A DNA stretch of 64,000 nt. It comes from Bacteroidales bacterium (lineage in GTDB: Bacteria > Bacteroidota > Bacteroidia > Bacteroidales > UBA932). Below are positions 49,971 to 58,224 of this stretch, piece by piece. The translations under genes and the position numbers were made by a program. The stretch spans positions 1 to 64,000 of the forward strand of contig JAHHQP010000003.1 of NCBI GenBank assembly GCA_020026355.1, read 5' to 3'. Within the stretch, counting starts at the first letter, position 1, and every line of letters starts with the position of its first letter. A model generated the notes under the pieces. The model saw nothing but the letters and a program-made list of their open reading frames with translations, was not told the DNA's origin and made no database searches.

Positions 49971-50010
49971 AGATCGCCATTCTGAAGTTTCAGAGTGGCG
50001 ATCTTCTTTT
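49971..50010 (+). terminator. Terminator after rplS-tRNA-Arg
   Basis: AGATCGCCA pairs with TGGCGATCT, with an inner CTGAA/TTCAG stem, followed by TCTTTT. Confidence 0.88.
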
Positions 50011-50379
50011 ATACGCTCGTCTACCAGGAAAAGAGCACATATCTCCTTTCTAATTTCCGCACCTTTTTCTGAATGATTCAAGAAAATCTGCTATCTTCAT
50101 ATACACTATTGCTGAAACACATAAAATTCTCAAATATGAACATCGACCGATACATCTATCTAAATCTGAAATTATTCCTTCTTGACTTCATGATGGCCAT
50201 TACGAAACCTGCTTTACGACAGAACAGATAAGGCACACTTGAGCGAGAAGAAAATAAGAGATTAAAACATACGTATTGACATTTCCAGGACTCGTCGAAA
50301 AGGAGACGGATGGAAGACCGGCAGGATGTGAAATCCTTCGGCACAAGGGCGAGCTAATTTTGCTGAAAAACAGCAGAAG
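50011..50379. other. Stretch without a recognisable gene
   Basis: About 370 bases of lower GC than the surroundings in which no intact gene, RNA or repeat was recognised. Short open frames on both strands lack family features. In front of the small gene remnant at 50380 the frame is open back to 50332 but contains no start. The region looks like decayed accessory DNA. Confidence 0.5.
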
Positions 50380-50553
50380 ATGCAATACGACGATATCATC
50401 CATCTCCCCCATCATGTCTCTCCGAACCGTTCTCCGATGCCGATGTACAAGCGAGCCGCCCAGTTCGCCCCCTTCTCGGCTCTGGAGGGCCTCAAGGAGA
50501 ATCTGGAGCAGACCCTTCAGGAACATGTAGCCGGCTATGACTGCAGCAGGTAG
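50380..50553 (+). pseudogene. Truncated small protein of the RAAQFAPFxAL type
   Basis: A 57-codon frame. Its start MQYDDIIHLPHHVS and centre YKRAAQFAPFSALEGL match, from memory, a small uncharacterised protein family in Gram-positive and Bacteroidota genomes that often sits beside Y-family (UmuC-type) polymerase genes. Typical members run to about 100 residues or more; this one stops at EHVAGYDCSR, soon after the conserved block. No polymerase gene is near. It could be a live mini-protein, but the surrounding gene-free stretch suggests a relic. Confidence 0.45.
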
Positions 50554-50572
50554 CGCTGCCTACCATCAGACA

Positions 50573-50608
50573 GAAAAAAGGCGTCACGCTTGCCTGCATG
50601 ACGCCTTT
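50573..50608 (-). terminator. Terminator of ettA
   Basis: AAAGGCGTCA pairs with TGACGCCTTT; on the minus strand a T run follows, directly after the ettA stop. Confidence 0.85.
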
Positions 50609-50630
50609 CCATATTCCAAGCTGAACCGGA

Positions 50631-52310
50631 CTATTCCTCCATCAGCTTCTTGTACTTGAAGCGTTTCGGTTCGACATTGCCGAGTCGACGTTTCTTGTTT
50701 TCCTCATATTCGGAATAGGAGCCCTCGAAGAAATAGACCTGAGAGTCTCCCTCGAAAGCGAGGATATGCGTACAGATTCGATCCAGGAACCAACGGTCAT
50801 GCGAGATGACTACTGCACAGCCGGCGAAGTTCTCGAGACCTTCCTCCAGCGCACGGATCGTGTTTACGTCCACATCGTTGGTCGGCTCGTCAAGGAGAAG
50901 TACGTTTCCTTCATCTTTCAGCGTCAAAGCCAGATGGAGCCTGTTACGCTCACCACCGGACAGGATGCCGCAAAGCTTTTCCTGATCTGCTCCGGAGAAA
51001 TTGAAACGGGAGACGTAAGCCCGCGCATTCACCTCCTTCTTACCCAGCCTGATGAATTCGGAATTCTGAGAAATGGTCTCATAGACCGTCTTCTCCGGGT
51101 CAATGCTCTTGTGCTGCTGGTCGACATAAGCGATCTTGACCGTCTCGCCGATCGTGATCTCTCCGTGATCCGGCTGCTCCAGTCCCATGATCATGCGGAA
51201 GAGAGTTGTCTTTCCCGCACCGTTCGGTCCGATGACACCGACGATACCTGCAGGTGGAAGCACGAAGTTCAGATGTTCGTACAGCAACTTGTCTCCATAG
51301 CCCTTGGCCACATCCTTGAACTCGATGACCTTGTTACCGAGTCTCGGACCGTTCGGAATATAGATTTCAAGTTTAGCCTCTTTCTCTCTGCCATCATCGC
51401 TGGCCAACTTTTCGTAAGCCCCCAGACGGGCCTTTGACTTGGCCTGACGGGCTTTCGGAGCCATACGGACCCATTCCAGCTCTCTTTCGAGGGTCTTTCG
51501 GCGTTTGCTCTCCTGCTTTTCCTCCATGGCCAGGCGGTTCGCCTTCTGATCCAGCCAGGAAGAATAGTTTCCTTTCCAAGGAATACCCTCTCCACGGTCC
51601 AGTTCAAGAATCCATCCTGCTACATTGTCCAGGAAGTAACGGTCATGGGTCACGGCGATCACCGTACCCTTATATTGCTGGAGATGCGCCTCAAGCCACT
51701 GGATGGATTCTGTATCCAAGTGGTTGGTCGGTTCATCGAGGAGAAGCACATCAGGCTGCTGGAGAAGCAGACGGCACAGGGCCACCCTTCTTCTCTCACC
51801 ACCGCTCAGGGTGGATACCTTGGCATCTGCCGGAGGACACTGGAGGGCATCCATCGCTCTTTCGAGTTTAGAATCCAGTTCCCAACCATTGCAATGCTCG
51901 ATCTTCTCCGTCAATTCACCCTGACGCTCGATCAAGGCGGCCATTTCATCGTCGGACATCGGTTCACAGAACTTCATGTTCACCTCCTCATATTCCTTGA
52001 GCAGGTCCACCACTTCCTGCGTACCTTCCTGCACGACTTCAAGAACAGTCTTTTCAGGGTCCATCTGCGGTTCCTGTTCCAGATAACCGACAGAATAGCC
52101 AGGTGCCCAGACCACTTCGCCCTGATAACCTTTCTCGATACCGGCGATGATCTTCATCAAGGTAGACTTACCGGAACCGTTGAGACCGATGATACCGATC
52201 TTCGCTCCATAGAAGAAAGACAGGTAGATGTCTTTCAGGATCACTCTGTTGTTGTGCGGGAGAACTTTTCCCACACCATTCATTGAAAAAATAATCTTCT
52301 CGTCTGCCAT
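50631..52310 (-). CDS. ettA: Energy-dependent translational throttle protein EttA (ABC-F)
   Basis: A 559-residue ABC-F protein, the length of E. coli EttA (about 555). Walker A motifs are GLNGSGKST (42-50) and GPNGAGKTT (near 358), with LSGGERRRV and LSGGERNRLH signatures and DEPTNHLD/DEPTNDVD Walker B segments. The interdomain linker (KANRLAMEEKQESKRRKTLE and the SKARLGAYEKLASDD region) is the P-site tRNA interaction motif of the EttA group. It binds the ribosomal E site and gates elongation by ATP/ADP ratio. Monocistronic, with its own terminator. Confidence 0.92.
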   Translation of the reverse strand: MADEKIIFSMNGVGKVLPHNNRVILKDIYLSFFYGAKIGIIGLNGSGKSTLMKIIAGIEKGYQGEVVWAPGYSVGYLEQEPQMDPEKTVLEVVQEGTQEVVDLLKEYEEVNMKFCEPMSDDEMAALIERQGELTEKIEHCNGWELDSKLERAMDALQCPPADAKVSTLSGGERRRVALCRLLLQQPDVLLLDEPTNHLDTESIQWLEAHLQQYKGTVIAVTHDRYFLDNVAGWILELDRGEGIPWKGNYSSWLDQKANRLAMEEKQESKRRKTLERELEWVRMAPKARQAKSKARLGAYEKLASDDGREKEAKLEIYIPNGPRLGNKVIEFKDVAKGYGDKLLYEHLNFVLPPAGIVGVIGPNGAGKTTLFRMIMGLEQPDHGEITIGETVKIAYVDQQHKSIDPEKTVYETISQNSEFIRLGKKEVNARAYVSRFNFSGADQEKLCGILSGGERNRLHLALTLKDEGNVLLLDEPTNDVDVNTIRALEEGLENFAGCAVVISHDRWFLDRICTHILAFEGDSQVYFFEGSYSEYEENKKRRLGNVEPKRFKYKKLMEE

Positions 52311-52327
52311 ATCATTGAATTTAAACG

Positions 52328-52335
52328 CAAAGATA
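52328..52335 (-). promoter_or_regulatory. -7 box for ettA
   Basis: TATCTTTG on the minus strand, 17 bases before the ettA ATG, just inside the end of the AraC-gene intergenic gap. No clear -33 box. Confidence 0.4.
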
Positions 52336-52337
52336 AT

Positions 52338-53348
52338 CTATTTTTTCTTATTCCGCAGCCGAGCGCGTTCCTGACGGCACCACTCGCTCGGTGTGGATTC
52401 CATAAAAAGATGGAAGGCCATATTGAAGGTGACGATATTGTGGAAACCGCTCCGGTAGGCCATGTCCGCGACGCGCATCTCCGGTTCTTTACGGAAGATA
52501 GCGACTGCATAACGAATGCGATGATAATTCACGAACTGACAGAAATTCTTACCGGTCGCCCGGTGGATGGCCCGAGAGACATAGACCTTGTTCGTGAAAC
52601 ATTTCCGGGCCACATCCGTAATGGACAAGGTCGGTTCGAGATAGGCACTGGAGGCCTCGAAATAATTGACGATGCGGTCATAGACTTCGCTGTACAGCTG
52701 TTCATATTGTTTTCCGTTGAGTTCCGTCGTCACTGATTTCATGGACTCGAGGATCCTTTCTTCCAAACGAGGAAAGACAACGAAAAGCCGGCTCCTCACC
52801 CAACGGATGACCGTCAGCACTTCCAGAACAGCGATCAGTAAAGCCACGGCAAGACCTCCATGGAAAGCGAAAGTCGAGTTCCCTGCAAGATAGCACAGGA
52901 CCAGCAGCAAGAGCAAGAAAGCGAAACCGGAACCATAAAGAAGATCGGAGCGGAGCAGGACACTGTTCCAGATCGTTCCGCTGCCCAGTACCGCCTTCAT
53001 ATTGCGGAAATGCAGCAACTGTCTGACCAGAGCATAGGTGCAGAACTGCAGCAGGACACAGAGAGCCAGGAATGGCACCCATTTCGAAGGAAGACCGCAA
53101 GACAGCTTTCCAGGATATAGACCGGCAAGAACCTCCACATAACAGGAGACCGGCACCAGGACAAAGAGCGCTGCCGACAAGGATGCCTTCTTCTGTTCCT
53201 TATACTTCAGAAACGGAAGCAGAAGCAGAAGGATATCCAGCACGTAACGACTGGAAATGCCAGGATCGGCCGCCACGGAAAGAGCGAGCATCAAGATCGC
53301 CGACAGGATGAACAGGTAGAATACACGGTTTTCAAGTCTTATTTTCAT
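52338..53348 (-). CDS. Membrane-anchored AraC-family transcriptional regulator
   Basis: A 336-residue protein with six predicted membrane helices (about 10-27, 36-46, 57-77, 91-110, 138-156, 161-181) joined by a charged segment to a C-terminal AraC-type double HTH (about 241-330: SITDVARKCFTNKVYVSRAIHR, then RVADMAYRSGFHNIVTFNMAF). It therefore acts as a one-component regulator at the inner membrane, sensing an unknown membrane or envelope signal. Such fusions are common in Bacteroidota. Gene targets are not evident; ettA and the YitT genes are its neighbours on the same strand. Confidence 0.86.
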   Translation of the reverse strand: MKIRLENRVFYLFILSAILMLALSVAADPGISSRYVLDILLLLLPFLKYKEQKKASLSAALFVLVPVSCYVEVLAGLYPGKLSCGLPSKWVPFLALCVLLQFCTYALVRQLLHFRNMKAVLGSGTIWNSVLLRSDLLYGSGFAFLLLLLVLCYLAGNSTFAFHGGLAVALLIAVLEVLTVIRWVRSRLFVVFPRLEERILESMKSVTTELNGKQYEQLYSEVYDRIVNYFEASSAYLEPTLSITDVARKCFTNKVYVSRAIHRATGKNFCQFVNYHRIRYAVAIFRKEPEMRVADMAYRSGFHNIVTFNMAFHLFMESTPSEWCRQERARLRNKKK

Positions 53349-53390
53349 ATTTATTCTTTCTATAGTTCTTCATGGTTTCGGATCTTATCC

Positions 53391-53398
53391 CAAATATA
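53391..53398 (-). promoter_or_regulatory. -7 box for the AraC-family gene
   Basis: TATATTTG on the minus strand, 42 bases before the start. The expected -33 position falls in the loop of the upstream terminator hairpin and is not TTTG. Confidence 0.4.
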
Positions 53399-53401
53399 AT
53401 G

Positions 53402-53434
53402 AAAACCACCCTCAAGATATCCTCAAGGGTGGTT
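53402..53434 (-). terminator. Terminator of the leuS-YitT operon
   Basis: AACCACCCT pairs with AGGGTGGTT, followed on the minus strand by a short T stretch. It lies 46 bases past the last YitT gene. Confidence 0.6.
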
Positions 53435-53479
53435 CACAGACGATATTTTTACTTTTTTTAAAGTGATTTTTCTTTTTCT

Positions 53480-54463
53480 TTATGCGTTCTCAGCTGGATT
53501 TTCCTTCTTCCTCTTCTTCTCTTTGCGGGAAGTTCTGACCTTGATCGTATCGAAACCTTTTCCATAGACATCCATGACGGTCGATACGGAAAGGAAGGCA
53601 TCGGCATCCACTGTCTTGACATACTTGAGCAGAAGATTCAGATCTGATTTCTTCACGATCACCATGACCACATTGCCCTCATACTTGGAATACCAGCCCT
53701 TTGCCGGAATCACAGTAACGCCACGCACCATGTCGAAAGCGATGGCATCGGCCATCTCTTCGTACTTCTTCGTGAAGATCATCACCTGGACAGACTGCTT
53801 GGCTCCGGAAAGGAACATGTCGACAGACAAGCCGCTGACCGTGATCAGCACCAGACCATAGACACATACAGCCAACTTCTCGGAAACGCTGAGAGCGACA
53901 CCGTCCGCCGTGTAGGATGGAGCGATGAAGGCACTCAGGATAATCAGCATATCGATGGCCAGGATGACCTTACCCGGAGAAGCCTGGTGATATTTGCAGA
54001 TGACCAATGCAAGAATGTCCGTTCCGCCGGTACTGCCGCCCTGTCCGATGGAAATGCTGATACCCAGACCGGCCAGCACTCCACCTATCAAGGTGCAGAC
54101 CATTTTTCCGTTGTCGGAAAACTCTTGGATGAATTCGACCGGGATGAGACCAGGCACGAATTTGAACAATGCCGTCGTCAGCAGGATGGCATAGATAGTC
54201 TTGAAGCTGCAGCCTTTGCCCAGCAAGGCGAATGAAACGCCGAGAAGAAGGACATTGATGACCAGATAGCTCAGATCCATCGGAATGCCGGTCGCATAAT
54301 AGATGATCGCGCTCATGCCGGAAACTCCACCTCCGACCAGGTTGTTCGGAAGAAGAAAGATAGACCAGCCGGCCACATAGGCCAGCAATCCGACAGAAAT
54401 GAGGAAATAATCCTTTAACGTACTCAATGCACTTGAATGAAGAAGTTTGTCATTTTTACTCAT
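53480..54463 (-). CDS. YitT family membrane protein (second of a pair)
   Basis: A 327-residue protein with five or six hydrophobic helices (DUF161 part, about 20-190) including the GGSTGGTDILALVICKY motif, and a C-terminal cytoplasmic DUF2179 ferredoxin-like domain (about 225-305: EEMADAIAFDMVRGVTVIPAKGWYS). The tail is Lys/Arg-rich. Function unknown; YitT proteins are widespread and have been linked to ligand-regulated transport. Its start overlaps the other YitT gene by four bases, so the two are translationally coupled. Confidence 0.88.
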   Translation of the reverse strand: MSKNDKLLHSSALSTLKDYFLISVGLLAYVAGWSIFLLPNNLVGGGVSGMSAIIYYATGIPMDLSYLVINVLLLGVSFALLGKGCSFKTIYAILLTTALFKFVPGLIPVEFIQEFSDNGKMVCTLIGGVLAGLGISISIGQGGSTGGTDILALVICKYHQASPGKVILAIDMLIILSAFIAPSYTADGVALSVSEKLAVCVYGLVLITVSGLSVDMFLSGAKQSVQVMIFTKKYEEMADAIAFDMVRGVTVIPAKGWYSKYEGNVVMVIVKKSDLNLLLKYVKTVDADAFLSVSTVMDVYGKGFDTIKVRTSRKEKKRKKENPAENA

Positions 54464-55410
54464 TGCTCAATAGTTTTCAATTCGGTTGTCTCTACTTTAT
54501 CTTTCTTTTTCTTGTTCAGTTTGACACCCGTCTTGATTTCTTCAAATCCCTCACCATAGACGCTCTGGGCAGAAGAGACGGAGATGAAAGCTTTCTTGTC
54601 GATTTCCTTGATGGAATTGATGACTCCGTTCATCTGGTTCTTGCGGACGATGACCAGCAGCACCTTGCTGCTCTGCTGGGAATACCAGCCCATGGACTCC
54701 AGAGCAGTCACTCCACGCTGCACGTCCTTGATGATATGGTCAGCGATTTCATTGTACTTGCTGGAGAAAACCAGGATCTGTACGGACGATTTGTTACCCA
54801 ACAGAACATAATCGATTCCGAAGGAGAAGGTCAGCATGATCACATAAGCATAGATCAGATCTGTCGGACCTTTGTCCGGGAGGAAAAGCAGGAGAGAGAT
54901 GATGAACAGGTCAGCAACCATGTACACCCTACCAGGAGAAACCGGCCAATACTTATTCACGACCATCGCGAGGATATCCGTTCCTCCGGTACTGCCGCCC
55001 CTGAGAAGAGTCAGACCGATACCCAACGCTTCCGTCGCACCACCGACCAGAGCTACCAGCAAAAGATCATTCTTCATGTCCGAACCGATTTCCAACATCG
55101 GAAATTTCGGAAGCACTTCAAAGAGAATTGAAGACAGGACAATGACATAGATCGTCCTGAAACCGAAAGCCTTTCCCAAGACAAGCACACCCAACGCGAG
55201 CAGAATAGCGTTGATGGTCGGGAAACTCCAACCGATCGGAATACCTGTACCGTACTGAATGATGGTACAGAGACCGGTCAAGCCACCGCTGGACATTCCA
55301 GCAGGGATGATGAAAGTGGTCCAAGCCATGCAGTACAGAATCGTACCGATCGTAAGGATCACATAATCCCAAAGGGTAGAAGTAAACTTCGTTTTTGACA
55401 AAGCAGCCAT
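54460..55410 (-). CDS. YitT family membrane protein (first of a pair)
   Basis: A 316-residue paralogue of the neighbouring gene. It has the same five-helix DUF161 region with GGSTGGTDILAMVVNKY and a C-terminal DUF2179 domain (NEIADHIIKDVQRGVTALESMGWYS), ending in a Lys-rich tail. Overlap with the second YitT gene (ATGA) suggests the two make a complex. It lies 20 bases after leuS and is probably transcribed with it. Confidence 0.88.
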   Translation of the reverse strand: MAALSKTKFTSTLWDYVILTIGTILYCMAWTTFIIPAGMSSGGLTGLCTIIQYGTGIPIGWSFPTINAILLALGVLVLGKAFGFRTIYVIVLSSILFEVLPKFPMLEIGSDMKNDLLLVALVGGATEALGIGLTLLRGGSTGGTDILAMVVNKYWPVSPGRVYMVADLFIISLLLFLPDKGPTDLIYAYVIMLTFSFGIDYVLLGNKSSVQILVFSSKYNEIADHIIKDVQRGVTALESMGWYSQQSSKVLLVIVRKNQMNGVINSIKEIDKKAFISVSSAQSVYGEGFEEIKTGVKLNKKKKDKVETTELKTIEQ

Positions 55411-55430
55411 GATTGATTATGAATTAACTA

Positions 55431-58196
55431 TTATTTCACTACGATATTCACGATTTTTCCAGGAACGACAATCACCTTGATGATGTTTCCGTCACCGACG
55501 TATCTTGCCGTCTGTTCGAGACCGCGTACATGCGCATCCACCTCCTCACGGGACATATCTGCCGGCAGGTCTACCGTAAAGCGCGTCTTTCCGTTGAAAG
55601 AAACGGCATAAGTCTTCGTACTGTCTTTCGTAAGTTCTTCCTTGTATTCCGGGAAAGAAGCGAAGGTGATGCTCTCGTGATGTCCGAGCGCCTCCCACAG
55701 TTCCTCTGCCATGTGCGGCGTGAACGGTGAAAGCAGGATGATGAGCGGCTCGAGGATCGCACGTTTGCTGCACTTGCGGTCGTAGAGGTCATTGACTGCT
55801 ATCATGAAGGCGCTCACAGCCGTATTGTAGGAGAAGGCCTCGATGTCGGACTGCACCTTGCCGATCAGCTTATGCAGGGTCTTGAGTTCTTCCGGTGTCG
55901 GCGCGTCATCATTGACCAGGAAATCATCATGGTCATAGAACAGCCTCCATACTTTCCTGATGAAACGGTTCACACCATCGATACCGTTCGTATCCCATGG
56001 TTTGGACTGCTCGAGCGGACCGAGGAACATTTCATACAGCCTCAAGGTATCTGCACCGTAGGTGTCACAGATCAGGTCCGGATTCACGACATTGAACATG
56101 GACTTGGACATCTTCTCGATAGCCCAGCCGCAGATATATTCTCCGTTCTCGAGGATGAACTCAGCATCGGCGAAGTCCGGTCTCCAGTTGCGGAAAGCTT
56201 CCAGATCCAGACGGTCGTTGTGCACGATGTTCACGTCCACATGGATCTCGGTCGTCTCGTACTGGTCCTTCAGGCCGAGAGAGACGAACTTGTTCGTACC
56301 GATGATACGATAGACGAAGTTGGAACGACCCTGGATCATACCCTGATTGATCAGTTTCTTGAACGGTTCATCCTTGCAGACATAGCCGAGGTCATAGAGG
56401 AACTTGTTCCAGAACCTGGAGTAGATGAGGTGACCGGTCGCATGCTCGGTTCCACCGATATAGAGATCGACATCCTGCCAATAAGCATTGGCTTCCTTGC
56501 TGACCAGCGCCTGATCGTTGTGCGGATCCATGTATCTGAGGTAGTAAGCACTGGAACCTGCAAAACCCGGCATAGTGCTGAGTTCAAGCGGCCAACCGTC
56601 CACAGTCCAGTTCCTGGCGTGTCCCAACGGTGGTTCTCCGGTCTCGGTCGGCTTGTATTCGCTGATCTCCGGAAGTTCCAGCGGAAGCTTGCTCTCCGGA
56701 AGCGGTGTAGCGATACCGTCCTTGAAATACATCGGGAACGGCTCACCCCAATATCTCTGACGGGAGAAGATCGCGTCACGGAGACGGTAGTTGATCTTGC
56801 GATGACCGATACCGTGCTGTTCGACATAGTCGATCGCTGCCGGAATCGCCTCCTGCACGGTCATGCCGTTCAGGAAACCGGAATTGCACATGATACCCTC
56901 TTTCGCATCGAAAGAAGATTCACTGACATCACAACCCTCGATCAGCGGGATGATCGGCAGATCGAAAGTCTTCGCGAACGCATAGTCACGGCTGTCGTGT
57001 GCAGGTACGGCCATGATGGCACCGGTACCGTAGCCGGCCAGGACATATTCGGAGATCCATACCGGAACCTTCTTTCCGGTCAATGGATTGATACCGTAGG
57101 AGCCGGAGAAGACACCGGTCACCTTGCGAGCCTCCATCATACGCTCACGCTCCGTCTTCTTCTTGGCCATCCGGATGTACTCCTCCACCGCAGCCTTCTG
57201 CTCCGGAGAAGTCAGTTTCTCCACCCAGTCGCTCTCCGGTGCAAGAACCATGAAAGTAACGCCGAAGACCGTATCAGCACGGGTCGTGAAGATAGTCACG
57301 TCATATTCCTGATCCCCATTGTAAGTCTTGAAGATCATCTCGGCACCCTGAGATTTTCCGATCCAGTTGCGCTGCATATCTTTCAAAGAGTCGGTCCAAT
57401 CCAGTTTTTCAAGGTCATCAAGCAGTCTTCCGGCATAAGCAGACACTCTCAGCTGCCACTGAGTCATCTTCTTCTGTTCGACCGGATGACCGCCACGGAC
57501 AGAATAACCTTCCTTTACCTCGTCATTGGCCAGCACGGTACCCAAAGCCGGACACCAGTTCACAGCGGTAGATCCCTGATAAGCGATACGATACTGCATG
57601 AGCACGTCAGCGCGCTTCTTCTCGGAGAAATCCTTCCACTGTTCTGCGGTAAAATCCTCTACTTCCCCGCATGCTGCATGCACACGAGAATTCCCGGATT
57701 CAGCGAACATCGCTTCCAGCTCCGCGATAGGACGGGCCTTCTGGAGATCATTGTCATACCAGCTGCCGAACATCTGGAGAAAAGCCCACTGGGTCCACTT
57801 GTAGTATTTCGGATCGCAGGTCCTGATTTCCCTGGACCAGTCATAGGAGAATCCGATACGATCCAGCTGCTCACGATAACGGGCCACGTTCTTCTCGGTC
57901 GTCACGGCCGGATGCTGGCCAGTCTGGATAGCATATTGTTCAGCCGGAAGACCGAAGGCATCATATCCCATCGGATGCAGTACGTTGAAACCGCGCAATC
58001 TTTTGTAGCGGCTGTAGATATCACTGGCGATGTAACCGAGCGGATGACCGACATGCAAGCCTGCTCCGGACGGATAAGGGAACATGTCCAGGACATAATA
58101 TTTCGGTTTTGAAGAATCAGGCTCTGCCTTGAAAGTCTGGTGGGCTGCCCAATAGGCCTGCCACTTCTGCTCAATCTCTTTGAAATTATACTCCAT
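55431..58196 (-). CDS. leuS: Leucyl-tRNA synthetase
   Basis: A 921-residue class Ia synthetase charging tRNA-Leu. The HIGH-type motif is HVGH (48-51), and the KMSKS motif is in WAIEKMSKSMFNVVNPD. The editing domain is intact with TTRADTVFGVTFM and VPAHDSRDYAFAKTFDLPI. A lineage insertion of about 60-70 residues (GRSNFVYRIIGTNKFVSLG onward) precedes KMSKS, as in other Bacteroidota. It lies 28 bases behind the M28-like gene and 20 before the YitT pair, in a minus-strand operon. Confidence 0.97.
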   Translation of the reverse strand: MEYNFKEIEQKWQAYWAAHQTFKAEPDSSKPKYYVLDMFPYPSGAGLHVGHPLGYIASDIYSRYKRLRGFNVLHPMGYDAFGLPAEQYAIQTGQHPAVTTEKNVARYREQLDRIGFSYDWSREIRTCDPKYYKWTQWAFLQMFGSWYDNDLQKARPIAELEAMFAESGNSRVHAACGEVEDFTAEQWKDFSEKKRADVLMQYRIAYQGSTAVNWCPALGTVLANDEVKEGYSVRGGHPVEQKKMTQWQLRVSAYAGRLLDDLEKLDWTDSLKDMQRNWIGKSQGAEMIFKTYNGDQEYDVTIFTTRADTVFGVTFMVLAPESDWVEKLTSPEQKAAVEEYIRMAKKKTERERMMEARKVTGVFSGSYGINPLTGKKVPVWISEYVLAGYGTGAIMAVPAHDSRDYAFAKTFDLPIIPLIEGCDVSESSFDAKEGIMCNSGFLNGMTVQEAIPAAIDYVEQHGIGHRKINYRLRDAIFSRQRYWGEPFPMYFKDGIATPLPESKLPLELPEISEYKPTETGEPPLGHARNWTVDGWPLELSTMPGFAGSSAYYLRYMDPHNDQALVSKEANAYWQDVDLYIGGTEHATGHLIYSRFWNKFLYDLGYVCKDEPFKKLINQGMIQGRSNFVYRIIGTNKFVSLGLKDQYETTEIHVDVNIVHNDRLDLEAFRNWRPDFADAEFILENGEYICGWAIEKMSKSMFNVVNPDLICDTYGADTLRLYEMFLGPLEQSKPWDTNGIDGVNRFIRKVWRLFYDHDDFLVNDDAPTPEELKTLHKLIGKVQSDIEAFSYNTAVSAFMIAVNDLYDRKCSKRAILEPLIILLSPFTPHMAEELWEALGHHESITFASFPEYKEELTKDSTKTYAVSFNGKTRFTVDLPADMSREEVDAHVRGLEQTARYVGDGNIIKVIVVPGKIVNIVVK

Positions 58197-58224
58197 TTTC
58201 TATAACTGTATTTTCTATTGTCTA

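Larger units (their letters stand above)
53349..53479. other. Intergenic gap between the YitT genes and the AraC gene
   Basis: 131 bases containing the YitT operon terminator (53402-53434) and a -7 box for the AraC gene (53391-53398). Nothing else recognised. Confidence 0.6.

Noticed and set aside
50200..50530. Two overlapping short frames on opposite strands in the gap before ettA
   Set aside because: Neither has a recognisable domain or a ribosome-binding site; the plus-strand frame overlaps the better supported remnant in another frame.
55872..58112. A 746-codon open frame opposite leuS
   Set aside because: Shadow of leuS; no signal, domain or start context. The same applies to long frames opposite parE (27659-29296), the POT gene (36311-37807) and the priA gene (5338-6342).
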